Source of the DNA: Streptomyces sp. NBC_00483
GTDB lineage: Bacteria > Actinomycetota > Actinomycetes > Streptomycetales > Streptomycetaceae
NCBI RefSeq assembly: GCF_036013745.1
Contig: NZ_CP107880.1
Span: forward strand, 7,316,001 to 7,380,000
Reading direction: 5' to 3'
DNA length: 64,000 nt
In this document: positions 24,041 to 31,558 of the stretch, piece after piece
Layout of the letters: each line of letters opens with the position of its first letter
Position numbering within the stretch: position 1 is the first letter of the stretch
Notes under the pieces: generated by a model
Seen by the model: the letters and a program-made list of their open reading frames with translations, nothing else
The model's database searches: none
What the model was told of the DNA's origin: nothing
Made by a program: the position numbers and the translations under genes

Positions 24041-25480
24041 ATGACCGACGAAGACACGCGCTACGAAGCCGTCCGCAGCCGCGACGCGCGGTTCGACGGG
24101 GAGTTCTTCTTCGCTGTCGAGACCACCGGGATCTACTGCCGGCCGAGCTGCCCCGCGGTCACCCCGAAGCGGCACAACGTCCGGTACTACGCCACGGCCG
24201 CCGCGGCCCAGGGCTCGGGCTTCCGGGCCTGCCGCCGCTGCCGCCCCGACGCGGTGCCGGGCTCGGCCGACTGGAACGTGCGGGCCGACGTCGTGGGCCG
24301 CGCGATGCGGCTCATCGGCGACGGCATCGTCGACCGGGAGGGCGTCGGAGGGCTCGCCACCCGGCTCGGCTACAGCGCCCGCCAGGTGCAGCGCCAGCTC
24401 ACCGCCGAGCTGGGCGCAGGCCCGGTCGCACTCGCCCGCGCCCAGCGCGCCCACACCGCGCGCGTCCTGCTGCAGACGACCCCGCTGCCGGTCACCGAGA
24501 TCGCGTTCGCGGCCGGGTTCGCGAGCGTCAGGCAGTTCAACGACACGATCCGCGAGGTGTACGCCCGCACCCCCACGCAGCTGCGCGCCGAGGCGCCGGA
24601 CAAGCGCCCGCCCGTCTCCCGCCACCGCCCTTCCAAGGAAGCGCTTCGCGCGCCCCCCTCATTCGCCGTGGCCCCCGCCGCCGGAATCCCGCTGCGCCTC
24701 GCCCATCGCGGCGCCTATCAGGCCGGTCCCGTCTTCGACCTGCTGGGTTCCGAACTCCTCGACGGAGTCGAGGAGTTGAACGGGCTGCCCGGCGCGCGCA
24801 CCTTCCGGCGCGCGCTCCGGCTCCCGTACGGCACCGGTGTCGTACGCGTCGACGAGACCACGCACGATCAGCCCGGCGCGCAGGCCGAGAACCGTGGCGG
24901 CTGGCTGGACGCACGCCTCCAGCTGACCGATCTGCGCGATCTGACCACCGTCGTCGGCCGGCTGCGCCGCCTCTTCGACCTCGACGCCGATCCGTACGCG
25001 ATCGACGAGCGGCTCGCCCTCGACCCGAGGCTCGCCCCGCTGGTCGCCGCCCGGCCGGGACTGCGCTCGCCGGGCGCCGCCGACCCCGACGAACTGGCGC
25101 TGCGCCTGGTCGCAGGGCCGGCGGAGGCCGTGCGGCTCGTCGAGCGGTACGGCAAGCGGCTCGACGCGCCCAGTGGCAGCGTCGACCGGCTGTTCCCCGC
25201 GCCGGGGGAGCTGGCCGACGAGCCGGGCACGCTCGGCGCGCTCGCCCGCGCCCTGCACATCGGTGCGCTCCGGCTCGACCCGGGCGCCGACCGTGACGAC
25301 GCCGAAGCGGCGCTGCGCGCGCTGCCCGGCATGTCCCCGCGCACCGCCGCCCTGATCCGCCTGCGTGCCCTGGGCGACCCGGACGTGGGAGTGCCCGAGG
25401 ACGACTCCATGACCGATGACGCGTGGCGCCCCTGGCGCTCGTACGCGCGCCAACACCTCATCGTAGAAGGACAGTTGTGA
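24041..25480 (+). CDS. Ada-AlkA fusion: methyl-phosphotriester sensor plus 3-methyladenine glycosylase-like domain
   Basis: A 479-residue alkylation-response protein. Residues 1-75 are the Ada zinc domain with four Cys ligands, C33, C37, C64 and C67 (IYCRPSCP, ACRRCRPD), one of which accepts the methyl group. Residues 80-180 are an AraC-type DNA-binding domain (LPVTEIAFAAGFASVRQFND). The C-terminal 270 residues follow AlkA, but key features are eroded: the usual LGQQVS stretch is replaced, the hairpin reads LPGMSPRTA rather than GIGPWTA, and the segment after the presumed catalytic Asp (PEDD) is shortened before WRPWRSYA. Glycosylase activity is therefore doubtful. GTG 24038 directly precedes ATG 24041. 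It overlaps ogt by 4 bp and probably activates the pair when methylated. Confidence 0.88.
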   Translation: MTDEDTRYEAVRSRDARFDGEFFFAVETTGIYCRPSCPAVTPKRHNVRYYATAAAAQGSGFRACRRCRPDAVPGSADWNVRADVVGRAMRLIGDGIVDREGVGGLATRLGYSARQVQRQLTAELGAGPVALARAQRAHTARVLLQTTPLPVTEIAFAAGFASVRQFNDTIREVYARTPTQLRAEAPDKRPPVSRHRPSKEALRAPPSFAVAPAAGIPLRLAHRGAYQAGPVFDLLGSELLDGVEELNGLPGARTFRRALRLPYGTGVVRVDETTHDQPGAQAENRGGWLDARLQLTDLRDLTTVVGRLRRLFDLDADPYAIDERLALDPRLAPLVAARPGLRSPGAADPDELALRLVAGPAEAVRLVERYGKRLDAPSGSVDRLFPAPGELADEPGTLGALARALHIGALRLDPGADRDDAEAALRALPGMSPRTAALIRLRALGDPDVGVPEDDSMTDDAWRPWRSYARQHLIVEGQL

Positions 25481-26016
25481 GCAACAACGCCAACGCCAAC
25501 GCCAACGTCAACGCCGAAACCGACACCGAACTCCGTACGGTCTACTACACGACCCTGGCCAGTCCGCTCGGCGAGCTTCTGCTCACCGCCGACTCCTCCG
25601 GTGCCCTCACCTCCCTCTCCGTGCCCGGGCAGAAGGGCGGCCGGGTCGTCGGCGAGGGGTGGGTGCGCGACCCCGCGCGGTTCGCGGAGGCCGAGCGGCA
25701 GCTCGCCGCGTACTTCTCCGGTGAACTGGAGGAATTCGAGCTGGAGTTGAAGCCCGAGGGCACCGAGTTCCGGCGGCGCGTCTGGGACGCGCTCGACGAC
25801 GTGCCGTACGGGGCCACCACCACGTACGGCGACGTGGCCGCCCGCATCGGCGCCTCGCGCGCCGCCGTCCGGGCCGTCGGTGGCGCGGTCGGCGCCAACC
25901 CGCTGCTGATCGTGCGGCCCTGCCACCGGGTGATCGGCGCGGACGGTTCGCTGACCGGGTACGCGGGCGGCCTGGAGCGCAAGGTCGAGCTGCTTACGCT
26001 GGAGGGCTCCCTCTGA
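25477..26016 (+). CDS. ogt: Methylated-DNA-protein cysteine methyltransferase
   Basis: A 179-residue suicide enzyme that removes methyl groups from O6-methylguanine. The active-site motif PCHRVIG is intact, preceded by VPYGATTTYGDVAARIG and followed by GYAGGLERK. The start GTG 25477 overlaps the Ada-AlkA stop (GTGA) with GAAGGA just upstream, so the two are translationally coupled and form the adaptive response operon. The N-terminus has an Asn/Ala tail (NNANANANVNAE) encoded by AACGCC hexamers, absent from typical Ogt. Confidence 0.93.
   Translation: MSNNANANANVNAETDTELRTVYYTTLASPLGELLLTADSSGALTSLSVPGQKGGRVVGEGWVRDPARFAEAERQLAAYFSGELEEFELELKPEGTEFRRRVWDALDDVPYGATTTYGDVAARIGASRAAVRAVGGAVGANPLLIVRPCHRVIGADGSLTGYAGGLERKVELLTLEGSL
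25484..25516 (+). repeat. AACGCC hexanucleotide microsatellite
   Basis: About five AACGCC or AACGTC units encode the Asn-Ala tail of Ogt. Being six bases long, copy changes cannot shift the frame and so would only vary tail length. Confidence 0.7.
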
Positions 26017-26038
26017 GAGGTGGAGGTGGGGTGGCGAC

Positions 26039-26416
26039 TCAGCCCGCGTCCTCCTCCAAGCCCCAGCTGTGCACCTTCCGCGGGTGGATCCGGATGACCT
26101 CCTCGCTCATGTGGGCCCCCAACTGGTGGGGTCCCACGAGGAGTTCGGCCTCGCCGCGGATGTCCACGCCGCGCACCCGCCACGGGGTGACGCTCGCGAT
26201 GTCGTCGACCACGAGCGAGACGTTCGGGTTGGCCTCCAGGTTGCGCCACTTCTTGGTCGCGCCCATCGAGTAACCGCCGATCAGGACCGTCCCGTCGTCC
26301 TGCGGGAAGTAGCCGACGGGGTTGGCCTGCGGCCGCCCCTGCGGGTCGACGGTGGCTATCCGGCCCAGGCGCTGCGACTTCAGGTAGGCGCGTTCGGCAT
26401 CGCTGAATTCGGTCAT
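26039..26416 (-). CDS. PPOX-class (F420- or FMN-binding) oxidoreductase
   Basis: A 125-residue split-barrel protein of the pyridoxamine-phosphate-oxidase-like superfamily. Typical stretches are LGRIATVDPQGRPQANPVGY, TVLIGGYSMGATKKWRNLEA and VSLVVDDIASVTPWRVRGV. This short form with a KKWRN block is usually an F420-dependent reductase in actinomycetes. It converges on ogt with a 22 bp gap and follows the phosphopantetheinyl transferase on the same strand after 71 bp, so it may be read through from that operon. Confidence 0.85.
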   Translation of the reverse strand: MTEFSDAERAYLKSQRLGRIATVDPQGRPQANPVGYFPQDDGTVLIGGYSMGATKKWRNLEANPNVSLVVDDIASVTPWRVRGVDIRGEAELLVGPHQLGAHMSEEVIRIHPRKVHSWGLEEDAG

Positions 26417-26487
26417 GCGGACAGCCAAGCACTCCGGCGGCCCGCGCACATCGGGACGTGGACCCGGACCGCTCCGGGACCGGAGAC

Positions 26488-27156
26488 CTACGCCTCCGGA
26501 CCGAGCGCGACCGCCGCCGTGTACCCCTCGGGCATCGGTACGTCGCGCAGCGACCAGCCGTTCGGGGCGCCGGGGGAGCCGGCCCGTACGCCCACGTAGT
26601 CGCGGTCGGTGCCGCGGGACAGGCCCGTGCCGAGCCCCTTCAGGTAGGCCTCCTTGCGGACCCAGGCGCGGGCCACGGCGAGCCGGCGCTCCTCCGGTCC
26701 CGCGAGCGCCGCAAGCTCCGTGCGCTCGCGCGGGTGCAGCACCGCCGTGAGGTCCTCGGCGACCTTGGCCGAAGGCAGCTCCTCCACATCGGCGCCGACC
26801 GGCGCGGGGGCCAGCGCCACCAGGGCGAGGTCGCCGCTGTGGGAGAGGGAGAAGTGCGGGCCGGGGGCGTCCGCGAGGGCCGGCCGGCCGTGCGGGCCAC
26901 CGCAGCCGGGGCAGGCCAGACGCGTGAACCGTACGTCGCCGGGGTCGCGGCCGAGCCATTCGCCCAGGATGCCGCGGAGCGCGAGATGCGCGGCGACGTA
27001 GCGCACCCGGTGCCGGTCGAAGTGGAAGGCGGCGGCGCGGCGCGACTCCTCGGCGTCGAGAACACCGGCGCCGTCCCCCGGTGGACCGCTCCCCGCCGTC
27101 GTGACGAGCCACAGCCGGACCGGCCCGGCAGCGGGCAACTCCCGTACGTCGTCCAC
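26488..27156 (-). CDS. 4'-phosphopantetheinyl transferase (Sfp type)
   Basis: A 222-residue enzyme that loads 4'-phosphopantetheine from CoA onto the serine of carrier proteins (ACP, PCP). Magnesium-binding motifs are VGADVEEL and WVRKEAYLKGLG; HFSLSHSGD is the third family motif. Length fits Sfp-type enzymes serving polyketide and peptide synthases. It starts at GTG 27156, 3 bp after the response-regulator stop, so it is the last coupled gene of a DedA-kinase-regulator operon. No synthase lies in the window, so it is probably a broad-specificity activator for clusters elsewhere. Confidence 0.9.
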   Translation of the reverse strand: MDDVRELPAAGPVRLWLVTTAGSGPPGDGAGVLDAEESRRAAAFHFDRHRVRYVAAHLALRGILGEWLGRDPGDVRFTRLACPGCGGPHGRPALADAPGPHFSLSHSGDLALVALAPAPVGADVEELPSAKVAEDLTAVLHPRERTELAALAGPEERRLAVARAWVRKEAYLKGLGTGLSRGTDRDYVGVRAGSPGAPNGWSLRDVPMPEGYTAAVALGPEA

Positions 27157-27159
27157 GCG

Positions 27160-27804
27160 TCAGGCCTCCAGGTAGCGCAGGACCGCGAGGATCCGCCGGT
27201 TGTAGCCGGTGGCGCGCGGCAGGTCCAGCTTGTCGAAGACCGCGTTCAGATGCTTCTCCACCGCGCTCAGGGACAGGTGCAGTCGCTCGCCGATGCCCGT
27301 GTTGGTGTGGCCCTGCGCCAGCACCTCCAGGACGTCGCGCTCACGCGGCGTGAGCCCGGACAGGGAGTCGGTGCGCGTACTGCGCCCCACCAACTGCCGT
27401 ACGACTTCCGGGTCGATGACCGCGCTGCCCGCCCGGATCCGGTCCAGTGCGTCCAGGAACTCGTCGACCCGCGCGACGCGGTCCTTGAGCAGATAGCCGA
27501 TGCCCTCGGCGCCGCCCGCGAGCAACTGCGCCGCATAGGTGCGCTCCACGTGCTGGGAGAGGACCAGCACGCCCGTCGACGGGCGCCGCTCGCGGATCTC
27601 CAGGGCCGCCCTCAGCCCCTCGTCGGTGTGCGTCGGGGGCATCCGGATGTCGACGACCACGACGTCGGGGGCGAGTTCGTCGACGGTGTCGGGCAGCGCG
27701 GTGGCGTCCCCGAGCGCGGCGACGACCTCGTGCCCCTCCTCCGCGAGCAGCCGCACCAGGCCTTCGCGCAACAGGGTCGAGTCCTCGGCGATGATCAGGC
27801 GCAC
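27160..27804 (-). CDS. LuxR-family response regulator
   Basis: A 214-residue NarL/FixJ-type regulator. The receiver domain occupies residues 1-120 with the phospho-acceptor D52 in VVVDIRMPP, acidic E7/D8 near the N-terminus and the conserved Lys in YLLKDRVA. The output helix-turn-helix (LTPRERDVLEVLAQGHTN, then SAVEKHLNAVFDKL) fills residues 150-210. It starts at GTG 27804, inside the last codons of the histidine kinase gene (10 bp overlap), so kinase and regulator are coupled. Target genes may include the operon itself. Confidence 0.94.
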   Translation of the reverse strand: MRLIIAEDSTLLREGLVRLLAEEGHEVVAALGDATALPDTVDELAPDVVVVDIRMPPTHTDEGLRAALEIRERRPSTGVLVLSQHVERTYAAQLLAGGAEGIGYLLKDRVARVDEFLDALDRIRAGSAVIDPEVVRQLVGRSTRTDSLSGLTPRERDVLEVLAQGHTNTGIGERLHLSLSAVEKHLNAVFDKLDLPRATGYNRRILAVLRYLEA

Positions 27805-28934
27805 GGCAGCTCCGCGGTCACGGTGGTGGGTCCCCCCAAGGGGCTGTCGACGCGCAGCCGGCCGTCGAGCGCCTCGACGCGTCCGCGTAGTCCGCTGAGC
27901 CCGGCGCCGGCCGGATCGGCGCCGCCGGTCCCGTCGTCCCGCACTCTGACGGTCAACACGCCTGCCTTGAGGGCGAGTCGGGCCTCGACGTCGGTGGCGC
28001 AGGCGTGCTTGGCCGCGTTCGTCACCGCCTCGGAGACGACGAAGTAGGCGGCGGTCTCCACGAGTTGGGGCAGCGGCCCGGGTACGTCGTAGGCGAGCCG
28101 CAGCGGCACCGGGCTGCGCTCCGCGACGCCGCCCAGCGCCTCGCGCAGGCCCGGCCCGTCGAGCGCCGACGGATACACCCGCCAGGCCACCTCGCGCAGT
28201 TCCGCCAGCACGTCCTGGGACTCCTCGTGGGCCTGCCGCAGCAGTGCCTCGGCCTGCTCCGGGGTACGCCCAGGGCGGCGGGCCCGGCCGAGCAGCATCG
28301 CGAGCGCGACAAGGCGCTGCTGGAGGCCGTCGTGCAGATCGCGCTCGATGCGGCGGCGCTCCGCGTCGACGGCGTGCACGACGGCGGCGCGGCTGGTGGC
28401 GAGTTCGTCGATGCGGCGGCGCAGGAGTTCGCGCTCGGAGGGGCCGAAGGTGTCGCGGGCCAGCCGGGCGTCCAGCGCGTACAGGGAACGCAGGCCCTGT
28501 ACGCCCAGGAAGAGCAGGGCGCCGCCGAGCAGGACCTGCCAGAGCAGTTCGGCGGGCCCGACCCGGCCGCCGACCAGGGCGGCGGCGAACACGGCGGCGA
28601 TGACGACGCCGAACCCGATCAGGGCGAGCGTCACAGCGGTGACCGTTCCGGCGTAGGCGCGGGTGGCGACGTAGCGCAGGACCTCGCTGTCGCCGGGCTC
28701 GTAGTGCAGCGGGAAGCGGTCGCCGAAGCAGCCGGTGCGGCGGCGCCGGTCGAGGGCGGCGATCCGGCGGGCGCCCGCCGCCAGCGCGGCCCGTGCCCGG
28801 GGGCGGCTGGGCGGCCGGAGAAGGGAGGGGCCGAGGGCGGCGCCTGCGACGGCGAGGTACAGCAGGCCGGTGATCGCGGTGCCGCACCCGAGGAGCACAC
28901 CCGTCCCCCTGCGCCCCGCCTGCGTCCACCCCAC
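27795..28934 (-). CDS. Sensor histidine kinase (HisKA_3 type)
   Basis: About 379 residues. The N-terminus has hydrophobic helices at about 12-35, 95-122 and 127-150. H201 in RRIERDLHDGLQQR is the phosphorylated His of the NarX/DesK-like class. The ATPase domain shows SEAVTNAAKHA and VRVRDDGTGG. The GTG at 28934 is chosen because it starts 11 bp after the DedA stop and precedes the first membrane helix; its ribosome binding site is weak. The stimulus is unknown, but a membrane sensor with a DedA partner suggests envelope or lipid-carrier status. Confidence 0.9.
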   Translation of the reverse strand: MGWTQAGRRGTGVLLGCGTAITGLLYLAVAGAALGPSLLRPPSRPRARAALAAGARRIAALDRRRRTGCFGDRFPLHYEPGDSEVLRYVATRAYAGTVTAVTLALIGFGVVIAAVFAAALVGGRVGPAELLWQVLLGGALLFLGVQGLRSLYALDARLARDTFGPSERELLRRRIDELATSRAAVVHAVDAERRRIERDLHDGLQQRLVALAMLLGRARRPGRTPEQAEALLRQAHEESQDVLAELREVAWRVYPSALDGPGLREALGGVAERSPVPLRLAYDVPGPLPQLVETAAYFVVSEAVTNAAKHACATDVEARLALKAGVLTVRVRDDGTGGADPAGAGLSGLRGRVEALDGRLRVDSPLGGPTTVTAELPCA

Positions 28935-28945
28935 GGGAGCCGAGC

Positions 28946-29629
28946 CTACCGGGGGACGTTCGGCCGACGCTCCCGGTCCCGGTCCCGGTGGCGGCCCCGG
29001 CCGCGCAGCCGCACGACCAGGTACGCCACCAGCGCGACGAGCGCCGCGCCGAGCACCACCTTGGAGATCACGCCCACGTACGTCTCCACCAGGTCCCACT
29101 GGTCGCCCAGCCAGTAGCCGGCGAGGACCAGCACCGAGTTCCAGACCAGCGAGCCGACCGCCGTCAGCGACAGGAACACCGGCAGCGGCATGCGTTCGAC
29201 GCCCGCCGGGATCGAGATCAGGCTGCGGAAGATCGGCACCATCCGGCCCAGCAGCACCGCCTTCGTGCCGTGCCGCTGGAACCACGCCTCCGTCTTCTCC
29301 AGGTCGGACACCTTCACCAGCGGCAGCCGGCCCCACAGCGCGTACATCCGGTCACGGCCGATGACCCGGCCGATCCAGTAGAGGACCGCCGCCCCGACAA
29401 CCGAGCCGAGCGTCGTCCAGAACAGGGCCGAGGCGAGGGATATCGCGCCCTGGCCCGCGGCGAAGCCGGTCAGCGGCAGGATGACCTCGCTCGGCAGCGG
29501 CGGGAAGAGGTTCTCCAGGGCGATCGCGAGCCCCGCTCCCGGGCCGCCCAGCACATCGACGAGATGGGCCGCCCAGCCCGCGATGCCGGTGGTCGGCTCC
29601 GCGGCGGCGGCCGAGGTCACGAGGTGCAT
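28946..29629 (-). CDS. DedA-family membrane protein
   Basis: A 227-residue polytopic protein of the DedA/VTT superfamily; some members return undecaprenyl phosphate across the membrane. Signature elements are ALENLFPPLPSEVILPLTGF, GSVVGAAVLYWIGRVIG and LLGRMVPIFRSLISIPAG with the conserved Arg and Pro. ATG 29629 has GGAG 7 bases upstream and is preferred to an earlier in-frame ATG at 29674. It is the first gene of the DedA / kinase / regulator / phosphopantetheinyl transferase operon. The C-terminal tail is Arg-rich and cytoplasmic. Confidence 0.92.
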   Translation of the reverse strand: MHLVTSAAAAEPTTGIAGWAAHLVDVLGGPGAGLAIALENLFPPLPSEVILPLTGFAAGQGAISLASALFWTTLGSVVGAAVLYWIGRVIGRDRMYALWGRLPLVKVSDLEKTEAWFQRHGTKAVLLGRMVPIFRSLISIPAGVERMPLPVFLSLTAVGSLVWNSVLVLAGYWLGDQWDLVETYVGVISKVVLGAALVALVAYLVVRLRGRGRHRDRDRERRPNVPR

Positions 29630-29776
29630 ACGAGGTCTCCTGGCAGGGGCGTCCCGGCACCGGCGTCGCGGCACCGGAGGTCCGGTACGCCGAGGCTGCT
29701 GCCTCGACTCCTGTCCAGGCTAGGAACCGCAGCTCATGGCCACTACGAGGGTAACCGTTTGGCAAAGTGCGGTGAT

Positions 29777-29813
29777 CCGCACCCATGCCCCCGCGGTTTT
29801 CCGCAGGGTGCGG
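29777..29813 (-). terminator. Nested hairpin after the DUF456 gene
   Basis: CCGCACCC (29777-29784) pairs with GGGTGCGG (29806-29813). Inside, GCGG (29793-29796) and CCGC (29801-29804) pair around TTTT. It lies 4 bp past the DUF456 stop on the minus strand. Confidence 0.55.
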
Positions 29814-29816
29814 GGC

Positions 29817-30299
29817 TCACCCCCAGATGACCGCGCCCAGCCACGCCCCCACGATCAGCAGGCACGCGAACAGCTCCGCCAGCACGCTGGAGCCGCCCGC
29901 CCGCATGGCCGTGCGCGTCGACGCGAGCGCGTCGCCGTGGCCCCCGAGCCGCAGCCGCTCCGATACGTAGATCCCGCCCATGAACCCCGGCACCGCCCCG
30001 ACCACCGGCACCACGCAGAACCCGATCACCGCGCCCGCGCCCGCCCAGAACTCCAGGCGGCGGGTCGCGCCCGCCTGCCTGAGGCGGCGCGGTGGCAGCT
30101 GCCAGCGCAACACCTGGGAGGCCAGCAGGACGACGGTGGCGCCGACGAGGACACCCCAGGCCAGCCCGTTCGGATCCCGCAGCGCCCACACGGCGAGTGC
30201 GGCCCACACGAGCCACGATCCGGGTACGCCCGGCACCAGTACCCCGCACAGGCCCAGCACCATCACGGCGCCGACCAGGAGGAGTTCCCACGCTCCCAT
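29817..30299 (-). CDS. DUF456 membrane protein
   Basis: A 160-residue protein with about four transmembrane segments. The DUF456 pattern is visible in GLCGVLVPGVPGSWLVWAAL and VVPVVGAVPGFMGGIYVSER, followed by a final helix (VLAELFACLLIVGAWLGAVI). No biochemical role is known to me. ATG 30299 is preferred over a GTG six codons earlier (30317) because the first membrane helix starts immediately. It lies between the second protease regulator and the DedA operon, on the same strand as both. Confidence 0.85.
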   Translation of the reverse strand: MGAWELLLVGAVMVLGLCGVLVPGVPGSWLVWAALAVWALRDPNGLAWGVLVGATVVLLASQVLRWQLPPRRLRQAGATRRLEFWAGAGAVIGFCVVPVVGAVPGFMGGIYVSERLRLGGHGDALASTRTAMRAGGSSVLAELFACLLIVGAWLGAVIWG

Positions 30300-30384
30300 G
30301 TGCACAGGGTCCCCCACGTGCGGCGAAAGCGCAGGTCAACAGAGTCTCAATGAGGTCTCATCGGGCTCGGCGGGCTCATCGGGC

Positions 30385-31365
30385 TCACCGCGCCACCCAG
30401 CCCCGTTCGTACGCATGCCACCCGAGCTGCAGTCGCGTGGTCACGCCCGCCAGCTCCATCAGCCGTTTCACCCGTCGCTGCACCGTCCTGAGCCCCAGAT
30501 CCAGCTGCTTGGCCACGCTCGCGTCGGTCAGGCCGGCGAGCAGCAGGGAGAGGATCTCCAGGTCGAGGCCGTCGGGACCCTCCGTGCCGACCTCCGCCAC
30601 CTCGCCCGCCGCCCCAAGGCGTAGCGGCAGCGCCTGCCGCCAGACCGCCTCGAAGAGTCCGCTCAGCGTTTCGAGCAGCCCGCTCGCGTGCACCACGAGC
30701 GCGGCGGGCTCGCCATGGTGCCGGGTCAGCGGCACCATGGCGAGCGTCCCGTCGGCGATCACCAGCTTCGTCGGCACCCGGTCCACGACCCGCACCTGCT
30801 CGTCCCTGCCGATCGCCGCCGACAGCTCGGTCAGGCCCGTCGGCATGGCGAGCACCTCGCGTTCGAGGACGACGCGGTAGCCGACGCCCCGGCTGACGGC
30901 CTGCGCCTCCGCGTCGTTCTCCGTGGCGGGCACCGCGATCGGGTTGCCGGTGACCAGCGCGCACACCTCCTCGGTCGCGCCGAGCTGGATCTGCAGGAAC
31001 CGCTGGGCCGCGGCCGCCGCCCCGGTCACCACCTCGACCAGGTCGTGCGCGGCGGGCTCGGTGGCCTGCGCCCGGAACTCCGCGGCGAGCCGGGCGGCCG
31101 CAAGCTCCGCCTCGTCCAGCTCGTGCCGCCGCTGGGTGAGCAGCGCGCCGAGCGCGACCCCGGGCGGCGCCGCGACCCAGCGCCCGGGGCGCGCCGACGA
31201 CTGGGCGGCGAGCCCGTGCTGCTCCAGGCGGCGCAGCGCGTGCTCGGTCTCGTGCTCGGCGCGGGTGAGGCGCCGTGCCAGGTCGGGGACGTCGGCCGCG
31301 CCCACCGCGACGAGCGCCCGGTAGGCCGCCTCGTGCCCCTCGTCCAGACCTATCGCGTGCAGCAT
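30385..31365 (-). CDS. TrmB-like/LuxR-type helix-turn-helix regulator (module 2)
   Basis: A 326-residue regulator, paralogous in layout to the gene at 2069-3022. The N-terminus (MLHAIGLDEGHEAAYRALV, then LARRLTRAEHETEHALRRL) is TrmB-like. The middle contains LQIQLGATEEVCALVTGNP and LVIADGTLAMVPLTRHHGE, which align by eye with LQLQLSARDTIDILSAGEP and LILCDGAVAMLPLHGRGAP in module 1. The C-terminus (LLLAGLTDASVAKQLDLG, RTVQRRVKRLMELAG) is a LuxR-like helix-turn-helix. GGAGGGG precedes ATG 31365. It diverges from the S8 protease at 31559 across a 193 bp region with several dyads, so direct control is likely. Confidence 0.85.
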   Translation of the reverse strand: MLHAIGLDEGHEAAYRALVAVGAADVPDLARRLTRAEHETEHALRRLEQHGLAAQSSARPGRWVAAPPGVALGALLTQRRHELDEAELAAARLAAEFRAQATEPAAHDLVEVVTGAAAAAQRFLQIQLGATEEVCALVTGNPIAVPATENDAEAQAVSRGVGYRVVLEREVLAMPTGLTELSAAIGRDEQVRVVDRVPTKLVIADGTLAMVPLTRHHGEPAALVVHASGLLETLSGLFEAVWRQALPLRLGAAGEVAEVGTEGPDGLDLEILSLLLAGLTDASVAKQLDLGLRTVQRRVKRLMELAGVTTRLQLGWHAYERGWVAR

Positions 31366-31409
31366 CCGGCGATCCCCTCCCCAGTGAACCGTTCCAACAC
31401 CCCCCCCGT

Positions 31410-31531
31410 GGCGGGAAACGGCCACGGCACATTCCCGCCGCACCCATCTTCCCTGTACCGGCCATCACTCTGCCAATGTGGCGCCACCGCAGCACCAACA
31501 CCCGTCGGGAATACGGCCTTTGGCCCGTATT
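31410..31531. promoter_or_regulatory. Divergent promoter with two inverted repeats (module 2)
   Basis: GGCGGGAA (31410-31417) faces TTCCCGCC (31432-31439), a perfect 8 bp dyad with a 14 bp spacer. AATACGGCC (31510-31518) faces GGCCCGTATT (31522-31531) with a one-base indel, about 30 bp before the protease start. GTGGCGCCAC at 31478-31487 is a further palindrome. They are candidate operators for the divergent TrmB/LuxR-like regulator. Confidence 0.45.
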
Positions 31532-31558
31532 GACCCGCGCTTCTACTTGGGGAGAGCG

